In this document: positions 8,697-15,976 of the stretch, one piece after another
Layout of the letters: every line of letters begins with the position of its first letter
Position numbering within the stretch: position 1 is the first letter of the stretch
Assembly: GCA_947631495.1 (NCBI GenBank)
Contig: CANRLO010000006.1
Location: forward strand, 1-40,040
From: an uncultured Clostridia bacterium
GTDB lineage: Bacteria; Bacillota; Clostridia; TANB77; CAG-508
Reading direction: 5' to 3'
DNA: 40,040 nt
Notes under the pieces: generated by a model
Told to the model about the DNA's origin: nothing
The model's database searches: none
The model's input: the letters and a program-made list of their open reading frames with translations, nothing else
Program-made: the position numbers and the translations under genes

Positions 8697-8725
8697 ATTA
8701 TAGCAAGAAGTATATAATATGTCAA
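8697..8725 (-). promoter_or_regulatory. consensus sigma-A promoter of the minus-strand RNA
   Basis: On the minus strand, TTGACA (8720-8725) and TATAAT (8697-8702) are separated by exactly 17 bases. Both boxes match consensus perfectly, which implies strong constitutive transcription starting near 8690. Confidence 0.85.
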
Positions 8726-8835
8726 CAAATAATGTAAAATTTTTTAATAAAGTATTCTAAAATAATAATTTTTTATTTTGAAAGAAATTTTTTTAAAAAT
8801 ATTATTCAATAATAGAAAATTTTTAAGGAGAACAT

Positions 8836-10779
8836 ATGAAAAAAAAATATTATAATGAAGCAGTAATTGGAAATGAAAAAATAGTAGCAAGTTTTAGCTA
8901 TCAAGGAGAAATGCTAAGACTCTTTTATCCAACAAGAGATTATAGGCAGTTTATAGATACAATGCAGGCAGGAGTAAAAATCAATGATTCTGCGCTAATT
9001 TATTTGCATGAAGATATAAACAACCAATACGAGCAATATTACACCGAAAATACAAATATTTTAAATACAAAAATAAAAAATACCTATTTCAATTTATCCA
9101 TTTTACAAACTGATTTTGTTAGCATATCAAAAAACGTCATAATAAAAAAGTATAAACTAACAAATGAAAATAGCATAGATTTAGAAGTAGACTTCTTACT
9201 ATACTCAAAGTTATTATCTAACAATAATAATATGGTAGGAAGTAAAATAGAGAAGGACATTTTACTTCAATACAGTCATGACTATACATATTGCATTTTC
9301 TCAAAACTACCAATATTAGGATATCGTTTAAATCATAGTGAAGAAGATATAAAATCAGGTTACTTGCATGATAAAGACTATATTGGTATGGCAAACGATT
9401 CCGCAGTAAGCTATAAAATAGGAACCTTAAAACCAGGAGAAAGCAAGGAATTTGAAATATTCATATACATAAATAATAATCAAGAAAAAGATCAAATGGA
9501 CGAAATAATAGAAGACGTAGAAAAAATAAGAAAGATAGATACCACAAAAGAACAAAAAAACGTAGAAAAATATTGGAATAACTATGTCAAAGAACATGAT
9601 GGGCTAAACATTCTAAGTAAAAAAGAAGAATGGCAAAAAAAACTAGCAGAAGAATACGAAAAAATGAAGCAAATTTATGTAAGGAGTATTTTATTATTTC
9701 CACTTTTATCTAATAGTGAAACAGGAGGAATATCAGCAGCAATAGAAATAGATGAAGAACGAAGTAAATGTGGACGTTATTCATATTGCTGGCCACGAGA
9801 TGCAGTCTTTGTTACAAAAGCACTAGACCTATTAAACATGACAGAACAAACCACAAAATTCTATACAAACTTCTGCAAAAAAACACAAAGCAAAAACGGA
9901 ATATGGGAGCAACGCTTCTATACAGATGGAAGACTAGCACCATGTTGGGGCTACCAAATTGACGAAACAGCCAGCATTATATATGGTATATACGAACATT
10001 ACAAAATAACCAAAGACAAAGAATTTCTAAAACAAGTCTATCGAATGTGCCAAAAAGTATTTGATACATTGGGGACGGTACCATTGGGGTTACCATTGGG
10101 GACGTTTCCTTTTGGTAAATCTGTCCCTTTTGGTAACTTTGAGAAAGAAAACTTACTTAATCAAGGAAGCTATGACTTGTGGGAAATGCACGAAGGAGTT
10201 CATTTGTATTCTTTAAGTGCAATATATGCAGCACTAAAGGCAATGATTTCAATAAAACAAGAAATAAACGAAATAAAAGGAATAGAAGAATTAGAAGAAA
10301 AGGCAAAAGAAATAAAAAAATATTGCATAAAAAATTTATGTGATGAACAAAGTAAAATCTTAAAAAGAAACAATAAAGATAATATTATGGACATTAGTTT
10401 ATTAGGAACTGTAGTGCCATTTTCTATGCTAGATGCAGAGCAAAAAGAAATAAAGAATACTATTGAAAAAATTAATATGACATTAAGAACTTATACAGGA
10501 GGATATTTAAGATTTGAAAATGATAGTTATTTAGGTGGCAATAATCCATGGCCAGTTGCAACCCTATGGATGGCATTATATAACATAAAAATAGGAAACC
10601 AAGAAGAAGCAAGAAAAGAAATTGAATTTGTTACAAAAACAGCAACAAAGCATGGATTTCTTGCTGAACAAATTGATAATGAGACCATGCAATCTAAATG
10701 GGTAATTGGCTTAGGTTGGTCACATGCTATGTATATTATTGCTTTATCGCAATTAGTTACCATCGGGGACGTTTCCTAA
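8836..10779 (+). CDS. GH15-like glycoside hydrolase (glucoamylase/glucodextranase type), with REP insertion
   Basis: This 647-aa cytoplasmic enzyme has no signal peptide and probably hydrolyses alpha-glucosidic bonds from glycan ends. An N-terminal beta-sandwich (about 1-260) precedes an (alpha/alpha)6 barrel. The motifs are SYCWPRDA (316-323), the QIDETA segment, YDLWE with the likely acid E450, and LAEQ with the likely base E611. Residues 412-435 (encoded by 10069-10140) are read from a REP-like element that keeps frame, so they are unlikely to belong to the ancestral fold. The last codons and the TAA stop also lie in a REP-like copy (10757-10788), so the C-terminus may be slightly altered. 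The ribosome binding site is AAGGAGA before ATG. Activity after the insertion is uncertain. Confidence 0.85.
   Translation: MKKKYYNEAVIGNEKIVASFSYQGEMLRLFYPTRDYRQFIDTMQAGVKINDSALIYLHEDINNQYEQYYTENTNILNTKIKNTYFNLSILQTDFVSISKNVIIKKYKLTNENSIDLEVDFLLYSKLLSNNNNMVGSKIEKDILLQYSHDYTYCIFSKLPILGYRLNHSEEDIKSGYLHDKDYIGMANDSAVSYKIGTLKPGESKEFEIFIYINNNQEKDQMDEIIEDVEKIRKIDTTKEQKNVEKYWNNYVKEHDGLNILSKKEEWQKKLAEEYEKMKQIYVRSILLFPLLSNSETGGISAAIEIDEERSKCGRYSYCWPRDAVFVTKALDLLNMTEQTTKFYTNFCKKTQSKNGIWEQRFYTDGRLAPCWGYQIDETASIIYGIYEHYKITKDKEFLKQVYRMCQKVFDTLGTVPLGLPLGTFPFGKSVPFGNFEKENLLNQGSYDLWEMHEGVHLYSLSAIYAALKAMISIKQEINEIKGIEELEEKAKEIKKYCIKNLCDEQSKILKRNNKDNIMDISLLGTVVPFSMLDAEQKEIKNTIEKINMTLRTYTGGYLRFENDSYLGGNNPWPVATLWMALYNIKIGNQEEARKEIEFVTKTATKHGFLAEQIDNETMQSKWVIGLGWSHAMYIIALSQLVTIGDVS
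10061..10137 (+). repeat. REP-like element inserted in frame in the GH15 gene
   Basis: The element begins TTGATACATTGGGGACGG, as at 34390, and holds a tandem of ACCATTGGGG half-units. Its core (10093-10135, 43 bases) is the exact reverse complement of the copy at 11784-11826. It can fold with GGGAC (10099-10103) against GTCCC (10123-10127) and inner TTTCC/GG-AAA pairing. Translated in the host frame it gives LGTVPLGLPLGTFPFGKSV followed by PFGNF, a 24-aa insert. Confidence 0.85.
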
Positions 10780-10788
10780 AGGTAAATT
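10757..10788 (+). repeat. REP-like copy at the 3' end of the GH15 gene, left flank of the RAYT unit
   Basis: TTACCATCGGGGACGTTTCC (10757-10776) is followed by TAAAGGTAAATT. It matches the core of the copy at 10090 with about four differences. Its TAA is the stop codon of the GH15 gene. It lies in inverted orientation to the copy at 11784-11826, and the RAYT gene is between them. Confidence 0.75.
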
Positions 10789-10861
10789 GCTAAGAAAAAA
10801 GTAGAAAAATGTAAAAAAAACAAGAAAATCAATAAAAATCAAAAAAAATTAAAAAATTTTA

Positions 10862-10908
10862 ATAAAAATATAGCAATATACATAAAAATGTGCTATATTT
10901 TTATTAGT
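10862..10908 (+). terminator. Rho-independent terminator after the GH15 gene
   Basis: The arms ATAAAAATATAGCA (10862-10875) and TGCTATATTTTTAT (10891-10904) make a 14-bp stem that runs into T-rich sequence. Confidence 0.7.
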
Positions 10909-10968
10909 TTGGGCCTCAAAAATTAAAAAATAATTTAAAATTCAATTAAAAAGGAGTTGAATACTAAT

Positions 10969-11733
10969 TTGAGAGCTCAAAGAAAAAAATCAAATACTAA
11001 TGTTTATCATGTTATTATAAGAGGTATCAATAGGCAAGAGATCTTCTTGGATAACCAAGATTTTAGAAAATTTCTAAAAGAAGTAAAAAGAACCAAGAAA
11101 TTATACCAATACGAGGTATATGCTTATGCACTAATGCCAAATCATGTACATTTTATTATTCACGATACAATGGAAAATTTATCTACAATTATGCAGAGTT
11201 TGAATGTAAGTTACTCTTATTATTTTAATCAAAAATATGAAAGAATAGGGCACTTATTTGAAAATCGATTTAAAAGTAAGAATATAGAAGATGTTTCATA
11301 TTTAAAAAATGTGATAAGATACATTCATAAAAACCCAGAAAATGCAGGTATTACAAACAATTATCCATGGGTAAGCTATTATGAATATGTTGAAAATAAA
11401 GATGAAATAACGGATAAAAATTTTATCATGAAGCTTTTTGATTATAATATTTCAAATTTTAAAATTTTTCATGAGAATTATAACAAAAATCAGGATTTGG
11501 GAAATTCTTATGAATTGATAAGTAAAATAGAAGATGAAGAAGCAATTAAGCTCATGAAAGAAATTGCAAATGAAGAGAATTTAGTAAAAATTCAAAATTA
11601 TGATAATGATAGAAAATATAATGTAATAAAAAAATTTATTCAGATAGAAGGTATTAAGAAGGTACAAATTGCTAGAATACTAGGAATAAGCAGAAAAACA
11701 ATAGAAAAAATAGGAAAAAGAATGCCTCTTTAG
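10969..11733 (+). CDS. REP-associated tyrosine transposase (RAYT), Y1/HUH family
   Basis: This single-strand DNA transposase of the TnpA-REP group nicks REP hairpins. It has the HUH motif H59-V60-H61 in MPNHVHF and the signature RYIHKNP with the likely nucleophile Tyr118. A C-terminal helix-turn-helix (KVQIARILGISRKTIEKI, last 30 residues) probably binds DNA. The first possible start, TTG at 10957, touches the AAGGAG site. The TTG at 10969 gives the family-typical N-terminus MRAQRKKSNTNVYHV with 12-base spacing and is preferred, giving 254 aa. The catalytic residues look intact. It has no CGG codons, so it is adapted to the host. Confidence 0.88.
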   Translation: MRAQRKKSNTNVYHVIIRGINRQEIFLDNQDFRKFLKEVKRTKKLYQYEVYAYALMPNHVHFIIHDTMENLSTIMQSLNVSYSYYFNQKYERIGHLFENRFKSKNIEDVSYLKNVIRYIHKNPENAGITNNYPWVSYYEYVENKDEITDKNFIMKLFDYNISNFKIFHENYNKNQDLGNSYELISKIEDEEAIKLMKEIANEENLVKIQNYDNDRKYNVIKKFIQIEGIKKVQIARILGISRKTIEKIGKRMPL

Positions 11734-11783
11734 AAAACATATTAAAGAGACATGCAAAAATAGGCAAAATAGGAAAGGAGATG

Positions 11784-11826
11784 TACCAAAAGGGACAGAT
11801 TTACCAAAAGGAAACGTCCCCAATGG
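11784..11826 (-). repeat. REP-like copy downstream of RAYT, in the radA leader
   Basis: TACCAAAAGGGACAGATTTA (11784-11803) continues with CCAAAAGGAAACGTCCCCAA and TGG. It is the exact 43-base reverse complement of 10093-10135 and differs by one base from 34474-34516. It ends four bases before the AAGGAA ribosome binding site of radA. Confidence 0.85.
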
Positions 11827-11838
11827 AATCAAGGAAAT

Positions 11839-13204
11839 ATGGCAAAAGCAAAAACAGTTTTTGTATGTAATAGCTGTGGGTATGAATCGCCTAAGTGGCT
11901 TGGAAAATGCCCAGCTTGTAATGAATGGAATACTTTTTACGAAGAAAAAGTAGTAAAAGATAAAGATGGTGCTTTTCTTACAGATAAAAAGACAAGAACA
12001 ACAAAACCAACTTCGTTAACTAATGTGGAAGGAAAAGAAGCAGTTCGAATTTCTACACGGTATTGGTGAGCTAGATAGAGTATTAGGTGGTGGAATTGTA
12101 AAAGGTTCTTTGGTATTACTTGGAGGAGAACCGGGCATACGGAAAATCTACGCTTATTCTTCAAATTTGCAATAAGATGCAGGGTGAAGGAAAAGTTTTA
12201 TATGTTTCGGGAGAAGAATCAGCAGAGCAAATTAAAATCCGTGCTGACCGTTTAAATATAAAAAATGAAGATATTCTGTTTTTAGGTGAAACCGATATTG
12301 ATATTATTTCAGAAAATATTCAAGAGTTAAATCCAAAATTAGTAATTATAGATTCAATTCAAACAATGTATAGCGACGAAATTACTTCTGCTGCAGGTAC
12401 AGTAAGCCAAGTACGTGAAATTACGGCAAGAGTAATGAAAATTTGCAAACAACAAAATATTACAACTATTATTATAGGACATGTTACTAAAGAAGGAAAC
12501 CTTGCAGGGCCAAGAGTGCTAGAACACATGGTAGATACAGTTTTATACTTAGAAGGGGAACGTTATTTTTCTTACCGTATTTTGCGAGGAGTAAAAAATC
12601 GTTTTGGTTCTACTAACGAAGTAGGAATGTTTGAAATGCAAAATGAAGGAATGGTGGAAATTACAAATCCTTCTTCAATATTAATTTCAGAAAGAGAAGA
12701 TAATCCATCACGGAAGTATTATAGTAGCTAGTATGGAAGGAACAAGACCACTTTTAATTGAACTTCAAGCATTAACTACGCCAACTACCTTTGGACTTCC
12801 AAGAAGGACAGCAAACGGAATTGATTACAATAGACTTACCGTTTTAATGGCAGTATTAGAAAAAAGAGCTAATTTGAATTTAGGCTCGCAAGATGTCTAT
12901 TTAAATGTAGTAAGTGGAATTCGTATAGCAGAGCCTGCCATTGATTTAGGAATTATTTTAGCTGTAAGTTCTAGTTTTAAAAATATAAGTATTCCAACAG
13001 ACTTAGTAGCAATTGGCGAAGTACGGGCTAACAGGCGAAGTAAGAGCCGTTAACATGATTGAAAAAAGATTAAAAGAAGCGGAAAAATTAGGCTTCAAAA
13101 AATGTATTATTCCAGAAAATAACAAAAAACTATTGAAAGATAGTTATAAATTAGATATAATAGGCGTTAGAAATATAAATGAAGCATTAAAAATGCTACA
13201 TTAG
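11839..13204 (+). CDS. radA: DNA repair protein RadA/Sms, needing four +1 shifts at CGG codons
   Basis: RadA is a RecA-like helicase for branch migration in recombinational repair. Domains in order are a zinc finger (C10, C13, C24, C27), a RecA core with Walker A GEPGIGKST (96-104) and the KNRFG motif, and a Lon-like C-terminal domain with GEVGLTGEVRAV. A continuous 453-aa protein, the usual length, appears only if one base is skipped at each of four in-frame CGG codons: 12058, 12140, 12711 and 13024. Without shifts, translation stops 2-11 codons later each time. No other defect is seen, so decay is unlikely. Either translation shifts at CGG, or the gene is a recent pseudogene, or the assembly is wrong. 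disA follows, as is usual. Confidence 0.85.
12055..12069 (+). other. radA shift site 1 (ACA CGG T)
   Basis: The zero frame reads Thr73 ACA, then CGG, TAT, TGG and TGA (12067-12069). Skipping C12058 gives GGT and the conserved sequence TGIGELD. The site lies between the zinc finger and the RecA core. Confidence 0.8.
12137..12175 (+). other. radA shift site 2 (ATA CGG A), inside Walker A
   Basis: The current frame reads GEPGI, then CGG, and meets TAA at 12173-12175. Skipping C12140 gives GGA AAA TCT ACG and restores the P-loop GEPGIGKST. An unshifted product cannot bind ATP. Confidence 0.82.
12708..12731 (+). other. radA shift site 3 (TCA CGG A)
   Basis: The current frame reads DNPS, then CGG, and stops at TAG 12729-12731. 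Skipping C12711 gives GGA and the family sequence SGSIIVASMEGTRPLL. The site is close to the junction of the RecA core and the Lon-like domain. Confidence 0.8.
13021..13053 (+). other. radA shift site 4 (GTA CGG G)
   Basis: The current frame reads AIGEV, then CGG, and stops at TAA 13051-13053. Skipping C13024 gives GGG CTA ACA and restores GEVGLTGEVRAV of the Lon-like domain, leaving 59 residues to the true stop at 13204. Confidence 0.8.
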
Positions 13205-13229
13205 CAAAGGTTAACAGGGAGTTGAAAAA

Positions 13230-14306
13230 ATGAGTACATTTAAAGAAGATAGCATTACCGATGTATTAAAGTTAATCTCACCAGGCACGCCAATTCGCGA
13301 TGGCTTAGAAAATATATTAAAAGCAAAAACAGGAGCTTTAATTGTTATAAGCGATAGCAAAGAGGTCTTAGACCTTGTCGATGGAGGCTTTAGTTTAAAT
13401 ATTGATTATACGCCATCTCGTTTGTATGAACTTGCTAAAATGGATGGGGCTATCATTTTAAGTTCAGATTTCAAAAAAATATTATACGCAAATACTCAAC
13501 TTATTCCATCCTCTGCAATTGCTACAACAGAAACAGGAACAAGACATAGAACAGCAGAACGTACTGCAAAGCAAACTGGAGAAATTGTTATTAGTATTTC
13601 ACAAAGAAGAAATATAATTACTGTTTTTAAAGGATATTCTCGTTATGTGTTAGAAGATACGTCAAAGGTAATTTCAAAAGCAAATCAAGCTCTTCAAACT
13701 ATTGAAAAATATAAAAAGGTATTTGATAGTAAGCTAAGTATATTAAATGAATATGAATTTAACGATATTGTTACATTAGAAAATGTAATTACAGCTATTC
13801 AAAGGGCTGAAATGGTAATGAAAATGGTTGATGAGGTTCAAAAATCTATTTACGAGTTAGGAGCAGAAGGAAGATTACTAGAAATGCAATTGGAAGAATT
13901 GGTAGGAGGACTTGAAAAAGAAGAATTACTAATTATTAAAGACTATATTGCACCAGGAAAGAAAAGAACTTCTGAAAAAGTATTGAAAGAAATTGAAAGT
14001 CTTACTCATGAAGATTTAATGAAACCAGAAATAATTGCACGTGTGCTTGGATATGAAAATTTTGATAATTATGATGAAGTTGCAGTATACACAAGAGGTT
14101 ATCGTGTGTTAAACAAAATACCAAGAATGCCAAGTAATATTGTTGATAACTTAATTAAATCATTCAAATCTTTCCAACATATTTTAGCAGCAGATATTCC
14201 AGACTTAGATGATGTAGAAGGAATTGGAGAGGTAAGAGCAAGAGCTATTAAACAGTCTTTAAAAAGAATGCAAGAACAATTTGTATTTGATAATTTAATG
14301 TTGTAG
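13230..14306 (+). CDS. disA: DNA-integrity scanning diadenylate cyclase DisA
   Basis: DisA makes the second messenger c-di-AMP from two ATP and responds to branched DNA. The 358-aa length is typical. The DAC domain has the DGA motif (72-74) and GTRHRT (103-108). A helical linker and a C-terminal helix-hairpin-helix DNA-binding domain (about 295-350, DLDDVEGIGEVRARAIK) follow. It starts 25 bases after radA with AGGGAG before ATG. The radA-disA pairing is standard in Firmicutes, where RadA modulates DisA, so disturbance of RadA synthesis could affect c-di-AMP output. Confidence 0.95.
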   Translation: MSTFKEDSITDVLKLISPGTPIRDGLENILKAKTGALIVISDSKEVLDLVDGGFSLNIDYTPSRLYELAKMDGAIILSSDFKKILYANTQLIPSSAIATTETGTRHRTAERTAKQTGEIVISISQRRNIITVFKGYSRYVLEDTSKVISKANQALQTIEKYKKVFDSKLSILNEYEFNDIVTLENVITAIQRAEMVMKMVDEVQKSIYELGAEGRLLEMQLEELVGGLEKEELLIIKDYIAPGKKRTSEKVLKEIESLTHEDLMKPEIIARVLGYENFDNYDEVAVYTRGYRVLNKIPRMPSNIVDNLIKSFKSFQHILAADIPDLDDVEGIGEVRARAIKQSLKRMQEQFVFDNLML

Positions 14307-14377
14307 TTTCAAAGGAAAAATAGAAAATACAATAACTGTAACAAAGTAATGTTACAATGAAAGGAAAGTAGGTAAAA

Positions 14378-15193
14378 ATGAAAAAAAATTTAGCAATTAA
14401 AATAATTATGATAATAGCAATTATATTAGTAATTGTAGGAATATGCTATGTAAGTTATGGCATTATTCAAAAATTAATAAAAAAATATCCAAACCCAATA
14501 GCAACAATTGAGGTTGAAGGTTATGGAACAATTAAAGTAGAATTATACCCAGACCAAGCACCAAATACAGTAGCTAACTTTATTGCATTAGCAAATCGTG
14601 GTTTTTACAATGGATTAACTTTTCACAGAACAATTCCAGGTTTTATGATTCAAGGTGGAGATAAAAATGGTGACGGTACAGGTTCACCTACATTAGATGA
14701 CCTACTTGGAAACGGAGATACTTCAGAATATAGTATTGAAGGCGAAATGATAGCTAATAACTACACAAAAAATAAAATAAAAATGAAAGAAGGAGTTATT
14801 GCTATGGCTCGTTCTGATTATACGGGAATTAGCAGTAGTTTAACAGAAGAAAGTTATAATTCAGCAGGTTCTCAATTCTTCATTATGCATAAAGATAATG
14901 AATCTTTAAATGGATTATACACAGGTTTTGGAAAAGTAATAGAAGGAATGGACGTAGTAGATGCTATTGCAAATGTAGAAGTTACATATAGAACAGAAGA
15001 TTTAGCAGAAGGTGAAGAAGCTCCAAAAGATGAAGATGGAAATGCATTAACAGCTGATATGCCAATTAATAAACCAGTAATTACTAGTATTACTGTTGAA
15101 ACTTTTGGCGCAAATTATGGTATGCCAGATACAGTAGAACCATTTAATTATTATAATTACTTAATGCAATTATATGGTTCTAGTTTAAATTAA
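14378..15193 (+). CDS. membrane-anchored cyclophilin-type peptidyl-prolyl isomerase
   Basis: This 271-aa protein has one N-terminal transmembrane segment (about residues 6-30), so the isomerase faces the outside of the cell. The cyclophilin domain (about 43-240) shows TVANFIALANRGFYNGLTFH, then PGFMIQGG and AGSQFFIMH, with the arginine of the FHR motif that contacts substrate proline. An acidic insertion (EDLAEGEEAPKDEDG, about 208-222) lies near the end of the domain. A good AAGGAAAG site precedes the ATG, and a terminator follows. It may be an extracytoplasmic folding factor. Confidence 0.9.
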   Translation: MKKNLAIKIIMIIAIILVIVGICYVSYGIIQKLIKKYPNPIATIEVEGYGTIKVELYPDQAPNTVANFIALANRGFYNGLTFHRTIPGFMIQGGDKNGDGTGSPTLDDLLGNGDTSEYSIEGEMIANNYTKNKIKMKEGVIAMARSDYTGISSSLTEESYNSAGSQFFIMHKDNESLNGLYTGFGKVIEGMDVVDAIANVEVTYRTEDLAEGEEAPKDEDGNALTADMPINKPVITSITVETFGANYGMPDTVEPFNYYNYLMQLYGSSLN

Positions 15194-15202
15194 TAAGAAA
15201 AC

Positions 15203-15241
15203 AAAAGAGACAAAACAATAATAATATTCTGTCTCTTTTTT
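15203..15241 (+). terminator. Rho-independent terminator
   Basis: The arms AAAAGAGACA (15203-15212) and TGTCTCTTTT (15230-15239), followed by more T, end the cyclophilin transcript. Confidence 0.8.
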
Positions 15242-15350
15242 GCTATAAAAAAATATAAATAATCGCACAAAAAATATTACAGAAAAAGGACATTATTAAG
15301 CAGATATATATAAAGAGAAAAATTTAATTACAAATAAAGGAGGAAAAAAT

Positions 15351-15860
15351 ATGGAACAAGATAAAAATAAAAAAAGAAAAGACTATATTAGTTGGGATGA
15401 GTATTTTATGGCTGTTGCCAAATTATCAGCAATGAGAAGTAAAGACCCTTCTACACAAGTTGGCGCATGTATTGTAAGTAATGATAATCGTATTTTATCC
15501 ATTGGTTATAATGGTGCACCAAATGGATTTGACGATGAAAAATTTCCATGGGGTAGAGAAGGAGAAAATTTAGATACAAAATATCCTTATGTATGTCATG
15601 CAGAATTAAATGCTATATTAAATTATAGAGGAAGTAAAAAGGATTTAGAAAATTCTAAAATCTATGTTGATTTATTTCCTTGCAATGAATGTGCAAAAAT
15701 TATTATACAATCTGGTATTAAAGAAGTAATTTACTTATCTGATAAATATGCTAACTCTGAAAATAATATTGCCTCTAGAAAGCTATTTGATGAATGCAAA
15801 GTAAGCTATAAAAAGATTGAATTAAAAGAAGAAAAAGAAATTAAAATTGAATTAAAATAG
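15351..15860 (+). CDS. dCMP deaminase / ComEB-like cytidine deaminase family protein
   Basis: This zinc enzyme deaminates dCMP to dUMP for thymidylate synthesis. The 169-aa length fits. The zinc ligands are in CHAELNAIL (His with catalytic Glu) and PCNECAK. The [11 protein letters not shown] segment is typical of the family. A strong AAGGAGGAAA site precedes the ATG. It is a single gene between two terminators. In Bacillus the homologue is called comEB, but no competence genes are nearby here. Confidence 0.9.
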   Translation: MEQDKNKKRKDYISWDEYFMAVAKLSAMRSKDPSTQVGACIVSNDNRILSIGYNGAPNGFDDEKFPWGREGENLDTKYPYVCHAELNAILNYRGSKKDLENSKIYVDLFPCNECAKIIIQSGIKEVIYLSDKYANSENNIASRKLFDECKVSYKKIELKEEKEIKIELK

Positions 15861-15881
15861 AAAAAACTGAATTAAAACAGC

Positions 15882-15942
15882 AAAACGAGCTTAAAATTTT
15901 CATAAAAATGGATTTAATGAAAAAATTTAGGCTCGTTTTTTA
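15882..15942. terminator. bidirectional terminator between converging genes
   Basis: The arms AAAACGAGC (15882-15890) and GCTCGTTTT (15931-15939), extended by AAAATTTT pairing inside, are followed by T on the plus strand. On the minus strand T residues also follow, so it can serve mutS2 as well. Confidence 0.75.
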
Positions 15943-15976
15943 TGCTAAATTAATAATTTTATATATTTCTCATTTT

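Larger units (their letters stand above)
10757..11826 (+). mobile_element. REPtron-like unit: RAYT gene between inverted REP-like sequences
   Basis: The left copy carries GGGGACGTTTCCT (10765-10777). The right copy carries its reverse complement AGGAAACGTCCCC (11810-11822). Between them is a single Y1/HUH transposase gene. Single RAYT genes flanked by REP palindromes (REPtrons) are known from proteobacteria and some other bacteria. No target-site duplication is evident. Whether the whole unit moves, or only the REP sequences are mobilised in trans, cannot be seen. Confidence 0.65.

Noticed and set aside
6527..10137. CRISPR array made of the GGGAC palindromes
   Set aside because: Copies are scattered, in both orientations and of unequal spacing, with no regular spacers and no cas genes.
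12120..12731. Treating the radA fragments as separate small genes
   Set aside because: Each fragment aligns to a consecutive part of one RadA protein. The apparent TTG start at 12120 reads out-of-frame sequence (EENRAY) before the true P-loop and has no ribosome binding site of its own role.
11839..13204. Ordinary homopolymer sequencing error as the cause of the radA shifts
   Set aside because: The extra base is a C in a non-homopolymer context every time, always making CGG, and neighbouring genes are intact. A non-random artefact cannot be fully excluded without reads.
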